DNA of 23,832 nucleotides from CALKMS01 sp036796755 (GTDB taxonomy: Bacteria > Actinomycetota > Aquicultoria > SKW223 > CALKMS01), in NCBI GenBank assembly GCA_036796755.1, contig DAIRCJ010000016.1, forward strand, positions 1 to 23,832, given 5' to 3'. Below are positions 7,574-14,088 of the stretch, one piece after another. The first letter of the stretch is position 1; each line of letters begins with the position of its first letter. The notes under the pieces were generated by a model, which was not told where the DNA came from, made no database searches, and saw only the letters and a program-made list of their open reading frames with translations. Made by a program: the position numbers and the translations under genes.

Positions 7574-7619
7574 ACCTGGCATTTTAACTTGAAATTTAAT
7601 TTTAAAAAGGGTAGAGACT

Positions 7620-8861
7620 TTGGATGAAGTCAGGCTTTTAAACCTGAGAAGGGTTTATATGGTTCTTCTGTTTGAGCTCGGACTGATTCTTTTTCTTTCC
7701 TTGTTTTCCCAGCCCTGGCAAGAAATGGGTCTAAACTTAAGTCAGATTTTTAATCTTCAGGCTTCCGGAAAGGTTGCCCGGGTGATTTTTGTTTACCACT
7801 CAATAGCTGTTCCTTTTGCCGTGGCCTTGCTTTATCTTTACTTTTTTATTTTCCGGCTGGAGAAAAGAGAGATTGCGGCGGTTGCTACCCCCGGCTATAT
7901 CTTAACTGCTCTGGGAGGTATTGGCTTTGCTTATGTTTGCAAAAACTGGATTTTGCATGGCATTTTTATTTTCGGGCTTTCTCTGGTTTTTTTCTCAGGC
8001 CTTCTTTTTCTTAAAGAGCTCTTCCAAAATTTAACTAAAAATTTTTCCCTGGAGACCTTTTCTTATTTTTTAACAACCCTTTTTATTTTGATCTCAGTTG
8101 TTATCGGAGCAATGGTTGCTTCTTATTTTGGCCAGGGGTTTAAAGCTTTTTTAGCCGAAGATGTTCTTCGCGCCTCTCACAACCTTTTTCAGCGGACAAT
8201 CATTGCTCATCTTCATTTAATGTTGGCTTTAATCGATGTTTTTTTGCTATTGCTGGTCATTTCGGCTTACAAGGTAGAGGAAAAGCTAAAAAAAACTTTG
8301 CTTATTCTGGTACCAATCGGAATTTTGGTAGTTTCAGGAGGCACTTGGTCAGTCATTTTTTGGGAGAAAATGGCTCATAAAATCATTAACTTTGGCTCAA
8401 TTTTTTTACTTTTACCCGCTTTAATCCTGGGGGTTAAGGGGTTAAAGGATAAATGGAAAGATGCTCCCTGGCTCGGGATTTTCTTTTATTTGCTGGCGGT
8501 TAACTTTTTCGTCACCCTTCCGGGAATTTATGTGGCTATCAATCTGGAAAGGTTTAGGAGTTTGCCCTATCAAATAGAGAGAACTTTTGCTGTGGGTCAC
8601 TGGCATGTTCTGGCAACTATAACTGCTGTGGTAGCTTTTCTTCTTCTAGGGGCTTTAAGCCTGGAAGGAAGAACAAGGCAAATCTTGAGTTATCTGGCAA
8701 CTTTTGGCTCAGCGCTGGCTTTTATAGGTGCTTTTTATTATCAGTTCTTCGGGAAAAGTTATTTATCTATGAGGCTGATTGATGCGGGAATTTTAGGTTT
8801 TCTGGTGGCCGTTTTTCTTTATCTTGGGCTAAGGGTCAAAAATTTTAGCCGCAGAGGATAA
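7620..8861 (+). CDS. 12-segment membrane protein resembling heme-copper oxidase subunit I
   Basis: A 413-residue integral membrane protein with about 12 predicted membrane segments (near 13-30, 54-78, 92-107, 109-131, 148-170, 193-215, 226-243, 256-272, 285-307, 326-348, 356-377 and 386-405). Its in-membrane histidines match the heme-copper oxidase plan: H60 in segment 2 (VYHSIAVPF), H197 and H199 in segment 6 (IIAHLHLML), and the paired H327/H329 in segment 10 (VGHWHVLATITAV). In subunit I the segment-2 and segment-10 histidines bind low-spin heme and the other segment-10 histidine binds the high-spin heme. The HH pair in segment 7, which binds CuB, is not seen. No subunit II, cytochrome or assembly gene is adjacent. 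Translation starts at TTG behind a weak AAGGG. It may be a divergent oxidase, NO reductase or NnrS-like heme protein; the heme assignment is inference. Confidence 0.6.
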   Translation: MDEVRLLNLRRVYMVLLFELGLILFLSLFSQPWQEMGLNLSQIFNLQASGKVARVIFVYHSIAVPFAVALLYLYFFIFRLEKREIAAVATPGYILTALGGIGFAYVCKNWILHGIFIFGLSLVFFSGLLFLKELFQNLTKNFSLETFSYFLTTLFILISVVIGAMVASYFGQGFKAFLAEDVLRASHNLFQRTIIAHLHLMLALIDVFLLLLVISAYKVEEKLKKTLLILVPIGILVVSGGTWSVIFWEKMAHKIINFGSIFLLLPALILGVKGLKDKWKDAPWLGIFFYLLAVNFFVTLPGIYVAINLERFRSLPYQIERTFAVGHWHVLATITAVVAFLLLGALSLEGRTRQILSYLATFGSALAFIGAFYYQFFGKSYLSMRLIDAGILGFLVAVFLYLGLRVKNFSRRG

Positions 8862-8867
8862 ATTTGG

Positions 8868-8896
8868 CCTTGAGCGGGTTGGATCTCAGGGTTTTT
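8868..8896 (+). terminator. Rho-independent terminator after the oxidase-like gene
   Basis: CC-TGAG (8868-8874, with T8870 bulged) pairs with CTCAGG (8885-8890) around a 10-base loop and is followed by GTTTTT. It lies seven bases after the stop codon, separating this unit from the macro-domain gene. Confidence 0.5.
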
Positions 8897-8921
8897 CCTT
8901 TATTCCAGATTTGTTTAAACT

Positions 8922-8929
8922 TATAAAAT
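8922..8929 (+). promoter_or_regulatory. Possible -10 region of the macro-domain gene
   Basis: TATAAAAT contains overlapping TATAAA and TAAAAT hexamers about 20 bases before the start codon. No convincing -35 box is visible. The terminator just upstream makes an independent promoter likely. Confidence 0.4.
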
Positions 8930-8947
8930 GGCTGAAAGGGGGTGGAA

Positions 8948-9508
8948 GTGTTGGAAAAGTTTAAAGTATTTGGAGCCTTCCTTATTTTAAAGGAGGGAGA
9001 CATTACTAAAGAGGAAGTAGAGGCCATTGTTAACGCAGCTAACCCCAGTTTAATGGGGGGAGGCGGGGTTGACGGAGCCATCCATCGGGCCGGAGGCCCG
9101 GAGATCCTTAAGGAATGCATTAAAATTGCGGAAGAGATTGGTGGACGCCTTCCTCGGGGTGAGGCGGTGGCTACTACTGCGGGGAATTTGAAAGCCCAGT
9201 ATGTTATCCATACCGCCGGACCTATTTGGAGTGGGGGCGAACAGGGAGAGGCTACGGTTTTGCGCAACTGTTATTTAAACAGTCTGTCAAAAGGTCTTTC
9301 TCTGGGGGTAAAGACTATCGCTTTTCCTTCTATTAGCACCGGTGTGTATGGCTACCCGGTTGAGCTGGCTTCCAGAGTGGCCATCCAGGCGGTGTTAGAT
9401 TTTCTTAAGGAAAAAGATGGATATGAAGAAGTAAGATTTGTTCTTTTTGATAACAGGACCTACCAGGCTTACCTTCAGGCAACTCAGGAGCTGGCGACTA
9501 TACTATAA
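8948..9508 (+). CDS. Macro-domain protein, probable ADP-ribose/O-acetyl-ADP-ribose hydrolase
   Basis: Stand-alone macro domain of the MacroD/YmdB type, 186 residues with the start chosen here. The ligand-binding signatures are complete: GDIT near the start, AIVNAANPSLMGGGGVDGAI with the conserved Asn and Asp, HRAGG, GEAVATTAGNLKAQYVIHT, and the ISTGVYGYP loop. Characterised members remove ADP-ribose from proteins or deacetylate O-acetyl-ADP-ribose; the true substrate cannot be read from sequence. Three start codons lie close together (GTG 8942, GTG 8948, TTG 8951). The SD-like AAAGGGGG (8935-8942) overlaps the first, so GTG 8948 with a five-base gap is preferred. No ADP-ribosyltransferase partner gene is visible nearby. 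Confidence 0.9.
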   Translation: MLEKFKVFGAFLILKEGDITKEEVEAIVNAANPSLMGGGGVDGAIHRAGGPEILKECIKIAEEIGGRLPRGEAVATTAGNLKAQYVIHTAGPIWSGGEQGEATVLRNCYLNSLSKGLSLGVKTIAFPSISTGVYGYPVELASRVAIQAVLDFLKEKDGYEEVRFVLFDNRTYQAYLQATQELATIL

Positions 9509-9519
9509 TTTGTAGTATA
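9499..9519. repeat. Small inverted repeat over the macro stop codon and next promoter
   Basis: Perfect 7-bp arms TATACTA (9499-9505) and TAGTATA (9513-9519) with a 7-base spacer. They overlap the macro gene's last codons and the -10 box of the next gene. It may be an operator or just AT-rich chance. Confidence 0.35.
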
Positions 9520-9521
9520 AT
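9504..9521 (+). promoter_or_regulatory. -10 boxes of the zinc-ribbon gene
   Basis: Two consensus TATAAT hexamers lie at 9504-9509 and 9516-9521. The second ends six bases before the ATG at 9528, and there is no SD sequence, so a leaderless message is predicted. The -35 region is poor. Confidence 0.55.
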
Positions 9522-9527
9522 TTATTT

Positions 9528-9743
9528 ATGAGGTATTGTTCTGGAAGGTCGATTAGGGACCTGAAAGCTCTTTTTTATAAGTGCCCAAACTGCGGATATG
9601 AGGTAGAGATATTTTCTGATGAAAGCAAACGAAACTGTCCTTCCTGCGGTAAGCCGGTTTTTGCCAGGGGCGCTTCTTGTCTGGACTGGTGTCCAGCAGC
9701 TGAAGAGTGCAAAAAGCTTTTAAAAGACCAGCGCAGTAAATAA
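9528..9743 (+). CDS. Small zinc-ribbon protein of unknown function
   Basis: A 71-residue, cysteine-rich protein. CPNCG (C19, C22) and CPSCG (C37, C40) form a standard four-cysteine zinc ribbon; additional cysteines are C4 in the N-terminal RYCSGRSI and C51, C55 and C61 in CLDWCPAAEEC, which could make a second metal site. The N-terminus MRYCSGRSIRDLKALFYKCP looks like a conserved small-protein family, but no function is known to me. It has its own consensus -10 box and no SD sequence. It stands alone between the macro-domain gene, which ends 19 bases upstream, and the acidic membrane protein gene. It may be a nucleic-acid or protein adaptor, which is only a guess from the fold. Confidence 0.75.
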   Translation: MRYCSGRSIRDLKALFYKCPNCGYEVEIFSDESKRNCPSCGKPVFARGASCLDWCPAAEECKKLLKDQRSK

Positions 9744-9813
9744 TTTTGGCCGAGTTTTTTTTCTCTGAGCATCAACGGTTTAGTTTGATTTCGAAAAATT
9801 AGCGTTTAATTGC

Positions 9814-9841
9814 TTGTTAGACGGCAAATTGATAAGATAAT
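9814..9841 (+). promoter_or_regulatory. Promoter of the acidic protein/lipoprotein pair
   Basis: TTGTTA (9814-9819), 16-bp spacer, GATAAT (9836-9841), then six bases to the ATG at 9848. No SD sequence is present; a leaderless transcript is predicted. Confidence 0.5.
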
Positions 9842-9847
9842 TTCATT

Positions 9848-10357
9848 ATGAATGAAGAAGGAATCCCCAAAGATGTATTTGAAAAGGATCCGCGAATAAA
9901 ACCAGTTGAAGCTCCGAAAGAGCTAGGCAAACCTCGGGATTTGGAAAATGAAGTGGCGAAACCCGAAAGGGCTGTTGAGGAAGAGGCAGCAGGAGCGAAA
10001 GGACTGCCTTCGGCTGAAGCGGGGTTAGCTGAAAGTCTGGAAGAGGAAAAATTTGAGGAAGGAGAAAAAAAACCAGTGGTTGAAGTGGAAGAAACGCTGG
10101 AAAAAATAACTTCCCTTCCAACTATTGAAGAAAGCAGGGAAGAAATAAGACCAGCCCGGCCTCCTCGTTACTTTGAGTTTGAGGAAGACACTGGCGAGCT
10201 GGTTAAGAAAGAAAGCCTTTACGAGCCTCAGTCTTATGCCCTCCCCGAACAGGAGGTTATCGAGGAAAAGACTAAATCTTTCAGTCCGCTTTTTTGGCTG
10301 GTAATTGTCTTGGTTTTGCTGGCTTTAGTTTTTCTAATTTATCGCCTTGCCTTTTAA
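9848..10357 (+). CDS. Acidic tail-anchored membrane protein of unknown function
   Basis: A 169-residue protein I do not recognise. Residues 1-145 are very rich in Glu, Lys and Pro, look disordered and have no domain signature. One hydrophobic segment at about 148-165 (LFWLVIVLVLLALVFLIY) with a short RLAF tail makes it a tail-anchored protein with the acidic part most likely in the cytoplasm. A less repetitive patch, RYFEFEEDTGELVKKESLYE (108-127), could be a binding site. The lipoprotein gene begins at the base after its stop codon, so the two are translated together and probably work on opposite faces of the membrane. The -10 box ends six bases before the ATG. Confidence 0.7.
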   Translation: MNEEGIPKDVFEKDPRIKPVEAPKELGKPRDLENEVAKPERAVEEEAAGAKGLPSAEAGLAESLEEEKFEEGEKKPVVEVEETLEKITSLPTIEESREEIRPARPPRYFEFEEDTGELVKKESLYEPQSYALPEQEVIEEKTKSFSPLFWLVIVLVLLALVFLIYRLAF

Positions 10358-11155
10358 ATGGAACTCTTTTTTAGACGTTTTTACTTTATTTTTTTGATAG
10401 CTTTTTTGCTGTTTTTTTTGGGATGTGATTTTTCAAGTCCCCCTTTAACTTATCAACTTGACCAGAGTTTAAAGAATTGCTGGAAAAAGGAAAAGCTACT
10501 GCTGGGAGAGATAGGCAAAAATCAGGATAAAAAGTCACTGACTCGCCTTCAGAGAGAAACAGTAAATATTAAAAAGGAGCTGGATAAAACTAGGGCTCTT
10601 TTAAAAAAGATTTTGGCAGAAGAGAGCCTTTCGAAGATGGAAATCGGGAAAAAAGAAGAGTGCTTGTCTTTACTTTCGGAAACAGCTGAGGAAATTAATT
10701 CTTTTTTGATTTTTGAGTTAAGCTCAGAGGAAGAAATCAACACTTTGTCCGAAGTCAGCTGGCGGTTGACCAGTTTAAGCGGTAAGCTGGCACGGGTTTT
10801 CAACCTGATTTCCCAGAGCCAGCTGGAGGAAGCCCGAAAAGAGGTTGAAAAAATAAAAGCCGAGCTTTTTTCCTGCCGACAACTTATTGGCCAGGTCAAG
10901 CAGAAACTTTTAATCAGTTTTGATGAAGTTAATTCTTACTTTGGTAAGCTGGAAATTTTAATAAAGACGGCTGAAAGTTTTCTCAAAAATCAGGGGATGG
11001 GAGAAGAAGAAAAAGAAAAAGTTAAAGAGCAAATGAAAGAATTTTTTTCAACTTCGCTTGAAGCTCTATCTCTTAGCGAGAGAAACCGCGCTGAGCTAAT
11101 TCAGCAAGCAGAGCTAAAGCTTCAAAAAGCCGCTCGGATTTTAGGAGTCAAGTAA
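10358..11155 (+). CDS. Coiled-coil lipoprotein of unknown function
   Basis: A 265-residue protein with a lipoprotein-type signal: positively charged FFRRFYF, a hydrophobic core, and LFFLGC with the lipidated cysteine at C23 (Phe at -3 is not ideal). The rest is almost entirely helical and rich in Leu, Lys and Glu, with heptad-like stretches (about 40-110, 140-185 and 200-262). No known family is recognised; its appearance suggests an extracytoplasmic structural or scaffold protein. Its ATG follows the stop codon of the tail-anchored protein without a gap, so expression depends on that gene. No SD sequence is visible, which supports translational coupling. Confidence 0.72.
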   Translation: MELFFRRFYFIFLIAFLLFFLGCDFSSPPLTYQLDQSLKNCWKKEKLLLGEIGKNQDKKSLTRLQRETVNIKKELDKTRALLKKILAEESLSKMEIGKKEECLSLLSETAEEINSFLIFELSSEEEINTLSEVSWRLTSLSGKLARVFNLISQSQLEEARKEVEKIKAELFSCRQLIGQVKQKLLISFDEVNSYFGKLEILIKTAESFLKNQGMGEEEKEKVKEQMKEFFSTSLEALSLSERNRAELIQQAELKLQKAARILGVK

Positions 11156-11314
11156 CTTTAACCCCTTAAAAGTTCCAGGCCCAGCGGGCTAACTGAAAAA
11201 AAAGATAGAGCAGCTGAAAGGAAGCTATAATAACGGTTGATTTCCAGATGGCTTCTTCTCTTCTGTATCTCATAAAAGAAATTCTAAAAGACGAGTGTGA
11301 CAAAAAGAGGCTTT
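11156..11314. other. Convergent intergenic region
   Basis: Between the lipoprotein gene and the oppositely oriented NYN gene there is an AT-rich hairpin (11154-11161 with 11166-11174, one bulge), a short GGCCC/GGGCT hairpin (11178-11190) and AAAAAG/CTTTTT (11302-11316). None has the strong stem plus T run of a clear terminator. Confidence 0.35.
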
Positions 11315-11851
11315 TTAAAGGTTGCGAGTTTTATTCTGGGTTTTCTTTTTCTTTTTCTCAGAGAGCAGGTATCTATCAGGGTTTTGATCCAGGTCATGGA
11401 AAAGTTCGGCAACTTCTTTTAATTTGTTGGAGGTAGAGCGGCCAAAAGCCATTACTTCTACCAGATGACCATGGTTTTTTAAATACTCAATTAAATCGAC
11501 AAAATCCCCGTCTCCGGAGACCAGAACCACCACATCAAGCTTGGGAGCCATCTTAATAATGTCCATAGCAATTCCTACATCCCAGTTGGCTTTTCGAGTA
11601 CCATCGGGAAAAATCTGAAGGTCTTTTGTTCTTACCTGAAAGCCCGCACGAGAGAGAGCTTCAAAAAAGGCCTTTTCTTCCTCGAGGTCTGTTTTAACTA
11701 CATAAGCGATGGCTCTGATAAGCTGTCTATCGGAAACAGCATCTTCTAGAAGATTGGAAAAGTTTACCTTCGAGCCGTAGAGGGCTCGAGCAGAGTAGTA
11801 AAGATTCTGAACATCAATAAAAACGCCGACACGCTGGTATGGATGTTTCAT
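11315..11851 (-). CDS. NYN/LabA-like PIN-fold domain protein, putative RNase
   Basis: A 178-residue protein of the NYN (DUF88/LabA) group of PIN-fold nucleases. The acidic metal-binding residues are in place: D13 in FIDVQN, D91 and D97 in KANWDVGIAMDI, and D114/D116 in LVSGDGDF. VEVMAFGRSTSNKLKEVAELFHDL completes the domain, and a Lys-rich tail (KKKKKTQNKTRN) probably contacts RNA. Such proteins are predicted or shown to be RNases, but the target here is unknown. It is the only complete minus-strand gene in the window. An extended -10 (TGCTAAAAT) lies six bases before the ATG and no SD sequence is present, so its mRNA is probably leaderless. It is divergent from the FxLYD gene. Confidence 0.88.
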   Translation of the reverse strand: MKHPYQRVGVFIDVQNLYYSARALYGSKVNFSNLLEDAVSDRQLIRAIAYVVKTDLEEEKAFFEALSRAGFQVRTKDLQIFPDGTRKANWDVGIAMDIIKMAPKLDVVVLVSGDGDFVDLIEYLKNHGHLVEVMAFGRSTSNKLKEVAELFHDLDQNPDRYLLSEKKKKKTQNKTRNL

Positions 11852-11857
11852 TACTCT

Positions 11858-11866
11858 ATTTTAGCA
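11858..11866 (-). promoter_or_regulatory. Extended -10 promoter of the NYN gene
   Basis: Minus-strand TGCTAAAAT, with TAAAAT at 11863-11858, then AGAGTA and the ATG at 11851. The gap of six bases predicts transcription starting at the start codon. Confidence 0.6.
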
Positions 11867-11891
11867 AATGTTGAAGAATAACGAAATTTAT

Positions 11892-11920
11892 TTGATGAAG
11901 TACCCCAAAAATGTTAAAAT
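11892..11920 (+). promoter_or_regulatory. Promoter of the FxLYD-like gene
   Basis: TTGATG (11892-11897), 17-bp spacer, TAAAAT (11915-11920) with the extended TG at 11912-11913. Unlike most neighbours this message has an SD sequence (AAGGAAGG) between promoter and start codon. Confidence 0.68.
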
Positions 11921-11943
11921 AGTTACAAGGAAGGTGAGTTAGT

Positions 11944-12294
11944 TTGAAGAAACTGGTTATCGGTGTATTTGTTATTTTAGCTTTTATTTCTTTCTTTGTT
12001 TTCACCCGTAAAGGCTCTGATATTTCAAGCAATTTTCAGATAACCAAAAAAACCTTGACTGCTTCTTCCACCAATCGGGCTATGATTGAAGGAAGAGTGG
12101 TGAATAAGGGAAAAGACGCCCGTCTGGTTATTTTGAAAGCTCAGCTAAAAGATGAAAGCGGTGCGGTTCTTGATGAGCCTTTTGTCTCTCTCAAAGACTT
12201 CAAGGCGGGCGAGGAAAAAGAGTTTAAGATTGAATCCCAGGCTGATTACTATAAAGTTACTTCTTTTGAAGTTTTTGTCGACGCGGCCCAGTAA
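11944..12294 (+). CDS. Membrane-anchored FxLYD-like domain protein
   Basis: A 116-residue protein with one N-terminal membrane segment or uncleaved signal (about 3-20, LVIGVFVILAFISFFVF) and an extracytoplasmic beta-sandwich-like domain. The order AMIEGRVVNKGKDARLVIL, AQLKDESGAVLDEP, DFKAGEEKEFKI and YKVTSFEVFVD matches the general pattern of FxLYD-type domains (VEGxVxN, KDxxGxVL, LxPGExxxF), known from surface proteins of many Gram-positive and archaeal species. No specific function is established. It starts at TTG behind AAGGAAGG and has its own promoter. Its divergent neighbour is the NYN gene, but the two promoters do not overlap. Confidence 0.75.
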   Translation: MKKLVIGVFVILAFISFFVFTRKGSDISSNFQITKKTLTASSTNRAMIEGRVVNKGKDARLVILKAQLKDESGAVLDEPFVSLKDFKAGEEKEFKIESQADYYKVTSFEVFVDAAQ

Positions 12295-12331
12295 ACTTTT
12301 CTGAATCTTCTTTTAACTACCAATCTTGAAG

Positions 12332-12360
12332 TTGAATTAGCAGCCGTTCTTTTTTAAAAT
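12332..12360 (+). promoter_or_regulatory. Promoter of tRNA-Gly
   Basis: TTGAAT (12332-12337), 17-bp spacer, TAAAAT (12355-12360). Transcription should start near 12367, just before the mature tRNA at 12373. Confidence 0.75.
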
Positions 12361-12372
12361 TTTAGGGAGCGA

Positions 12373-12448
12373 GCGGATGTGGCTCAGTTGGTAGAGCGTC
12401 ACCTTGCCAAGGTGAAGGTCGCGGGTTCAAGTCCCGTCATCCGCTCCA
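12373..12448 (+). tRNA. tRNA-Gly (GCC)
   Basis: A 76-base cloverleaf. The acceptor arms GCGGATG and CATCCGC pair fully; the D arm is GCTC/GAGC; the anticodon stem TCACC/GGTGA closes the loop TTGCCAA with anticodon GCC; the T arm is GCGGG-TTCAAGT-CCCGT. The discriminator is T and CCA is encoded. Confidence 0.97.
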
Positions 12449-12740
12449 TTTATTTTGGAAAGAGTTATTTTTAATCAAGGGCAGGGATTTTAAAAATAGC
12501 TTTGGCAAAAAACATCTTTATTGCCCTCTTTCCCTTTACCGGTGTTTTTAATAATTCGAGGCCTTTTAAAGCTCTTCACCTTAAGATTATTTTCAGCACG
12601 GATGGTTGATGTCTAATTTCCGTTTTTTAATTTTCTCTTTGATATTTGAATTTTCTCTTTGATATTTGACCAAAGAATTTTATAATAATTACTTGTATTC
12701 TTTGTTGTTTGAGCTGTCCCCAGGAAGTTTTAGTTTAAGA
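12449..12740. other. tRNA-Gly to tRNA-Cys spacer with a tandem duplication
   Basis: No gene is seen in this spacer. It contains two adjacent 20-bp copies (12631-12650 and 12651-12670) that begin TTTTCTCTTTG and differ only at the last base (A or C). The second copy supplies the -35 box of the tRNA-Cys promoter. Confidence 0.8.
12659..12686 (+). promoter_or_regulatory. Promoter of tRNA-Cys
   Basis: TTGATA (12659-12664), 16-bp spacer, TATAAT (12681-12686). The -35 box lies in the second copy of a tandem 20-bp duplication. Transcription would begin near 12693, about 48 bases before the mature tRNA. Confidence 0.65.
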
Positions 12741-12816
12741 GGCGGCGTAGCCAAGAGGTTAAGGCAGGGGTCTGCAAAATCCCGATTCGGCGGTTCAAAT
12801 CCGCCCGCCGCCTCCA
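12741..12816 (+). tRNA. tRNA-Cys (GCA)
   Basis: Acceptor arms GGCGGCG and CGCCGCC pair fully; D arm GCC/GGC; anticodon stem GGGGT/ATCCC (with one G-T pair) around the loop CTGCAAA, anticodon GCA; T arm GGCGG-TTCAAAT-CCGCC. The discriminator is T, typical of cysteine tRNA, and CCA is encoded. The MFS gene starts only 15 bases after it. Confidence 0.97.
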
Positions 12817-12831
12817 GAGGTCCTAACAAAA

Positions 12832-14007
12832 ATGGTTAAGAAAGTTAAAGATAGAGGCTATTTAAATGTTCTTTTGTTGGGCTTGACCAGCTTTTTCACT
12901 GATGTCTCCACTGAAATGGTTTATCCTGTCGTCCCCCTTTTCCTCGTAAGTCAACTGGGGGCAACTCCGGCCGTGGTTGGGCTGATTGAAGGTCTGGCCG
13001 AAAGCACTGCCAGTTTGCTAAAAGTTTTCAGTGGGGCGATTTCTGACCGCCTAGGGAAAAGAAAACCTCTCACTATCTTTGGCTATTCCTTTTCCCTTCT
13101 CGGCAAAATTTTTATTTATCTGGCTTCAGGTTGGTGGCTGGTGGGATTAGGGCGTTTTATTGACCGCTTCGGAAAGGGAGTAAGAACCGCTCCCAGAGAT
13201 GCTCTAATTGCTGATGGTGTTGACCACAAAAAGCGGGGAAAAGCTTACGGTTTGCATCGAACGATGGACACAGCTGGTGCCTTAACCGGAGTTCTTCTGG
13301 CTTATCTAATCCTAAAAAGCTACAAAAACGGCTATCAACCAGTCATTTTGGCCTCAATAATCCCAGCTTTCCTTGGTGTCCTGGTATTGTTTTTAGTTCA
13401 GGAAAGCAAGAGTCATCAAAAAGAAACGCACCCGGGCGAAAAATTGAAAATTAACTGGAAAAGCTTTCTTAGACTTGATCGCCGACTGAAAGCTTTTTTA
13501 TTGATAAGTGCTTTATTTACTCTGGGCAATTCTTCCAACCAGTTCTTGCTTTTAAGGGCTCAAAACTTAAATTTCTCGGTGGCTAATGTTTTGTTGCTTT
13601 ATTTATTTTTCAATCTTTCCTATGCTCTTTTTTCTTATCCAGCAGGACATCTTTCAGATAAAATTGGGCGAAAAAAGATAATTGTTTTTGGCTATTTTTT
13701 TTACAGTCTGGTTTATTTAGGTTTTGCTCTTGCCCCTTCTTCAATCTGGATAATTGCCCTTTTCTTTCTTTACGGTATCTATATGGGTTTGACAGAGGGG
13801 GTCGAGAAAGCCTTGGTTACTGATTTAGCACCGGCGGTTAGAAGAGCGACTTTACTTGGTTTTCACGCAACTCTGATTGGTCTGGGTCTTTTTCCGGCTT
13901 CCTTTATTGCTGGCCTTCTCTGGAACTTAATTAGTCCGGCTGCTCCTTTTTACTTTGGTTCCCTAACTGGTTTTCTGGCAGCCCTTCTTTTTTTAATTTT
14001 TATTTAG
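12832..14007 (+). CDS. MFS transporter
   Basis: A 391-residue major facilitator superfamily membrane protein with about 12 predicted membrane segments. The loop between segments 2 and 3 carries the MFS motif A as GAISDRLGKRKP (68-79), and the corresponding loop in the second half reads GHLSDKIGRKKI. RFIDRFGKGVRTAPRDALIAD (near 108-128) is typical of a widespread, poorly characterised MFS branch. The substrate cannot be inferred. There is no promoter between tRNA-Cys and this gene: the ATG lies 15 bases after the tRNA CCA end, and the SD-like GAGG directly abuts it. It is therefore probably cotranscribed with tRNA-Cys. A terminator follows the stop codon. Confidence 0.9.
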   Translation: MVKKVKDRGYLNVLLLGLTSFFTDVSTEMVYPVVPLFLVSQLGATPAVVGLIEGLAESTASLLKVFSGAISDRLGKRKPLTIFGYSFSLLGKIFIYLASGWWLVGLGRFIDRFGKGVRTAPRDALIADGVDHKKRGKAYGLHRTMDTAGALTGVLLAYLILKSYKNGYQPVILASIIPAFLGVLVLFLVQESKSHQKETHPGEKLKINWKSFLRLDRRLKAFLLISALFTLGNSSNQFLLLRAQNLNFSVANVLLLYLFFNLSYALFSYPAGHLSDKIGRKKIIVFGYFFYSLVYLGFALAPSSIWIIALFFLYGIYMGLTEGVEKALVTDLAPAVRRATLLGFHATLIGLGLFPASFIAGLLWNLISPAAPFYFGSLTGFLAALLFLIFI

Positions 14008-14009
14008 CT

Positions 14010-14032
14010 CCAGGTTAGACAACCCGGTTTTT
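14010..14032 (+). terminator. Rho-independent terminator after the MFS gene
   Basis: CCAGGTT (14010-14016), loop AGAC, AACCCGG (14021-14027) with one A-C mismatch, then TTTTT. It starts three bases after the stop codon. Confidence 0.6.
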
Positions 14033-14075
14033 CAGTTTTAAGGTGAAGGTAATTTAATTTTTCTCCTTGATAAAG

Positions 14076-14081
14076 TAAAAT
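14076..14081 (+). promoter_or_regulatory. -10 box of the nadD operon
   Basis: TAAAAT ends seven bases before the GTG start at 14089, with a weak -35 candidate (TTTAAT, 14053-14058). There is no SD sequence, matching the leaderless pattern of other first genes. Confidence 0.5.
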
Positions 14082-14088
14082 AATAGTA

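Noticed and set aside
11178..11190. GGCCC/GGGCT hairpin as terminator of the lipoprotein gene
   Set aside because: It has only five pairs, one of them G-T, and no T run follows on either strand.
11248..11436. 62-codon + strand frame opposite the NYN gene
   Set aside because: It overlaps the 3' part of the well-supported NYN gene on the other strand and has a low-complexity sequence.
12478..12521. AGGGCA/TGCCCT inverted repeat after tRNA-Gly
   Set aside because: The arms are only six bases and separated by more than 30 bases, so chance is likely.
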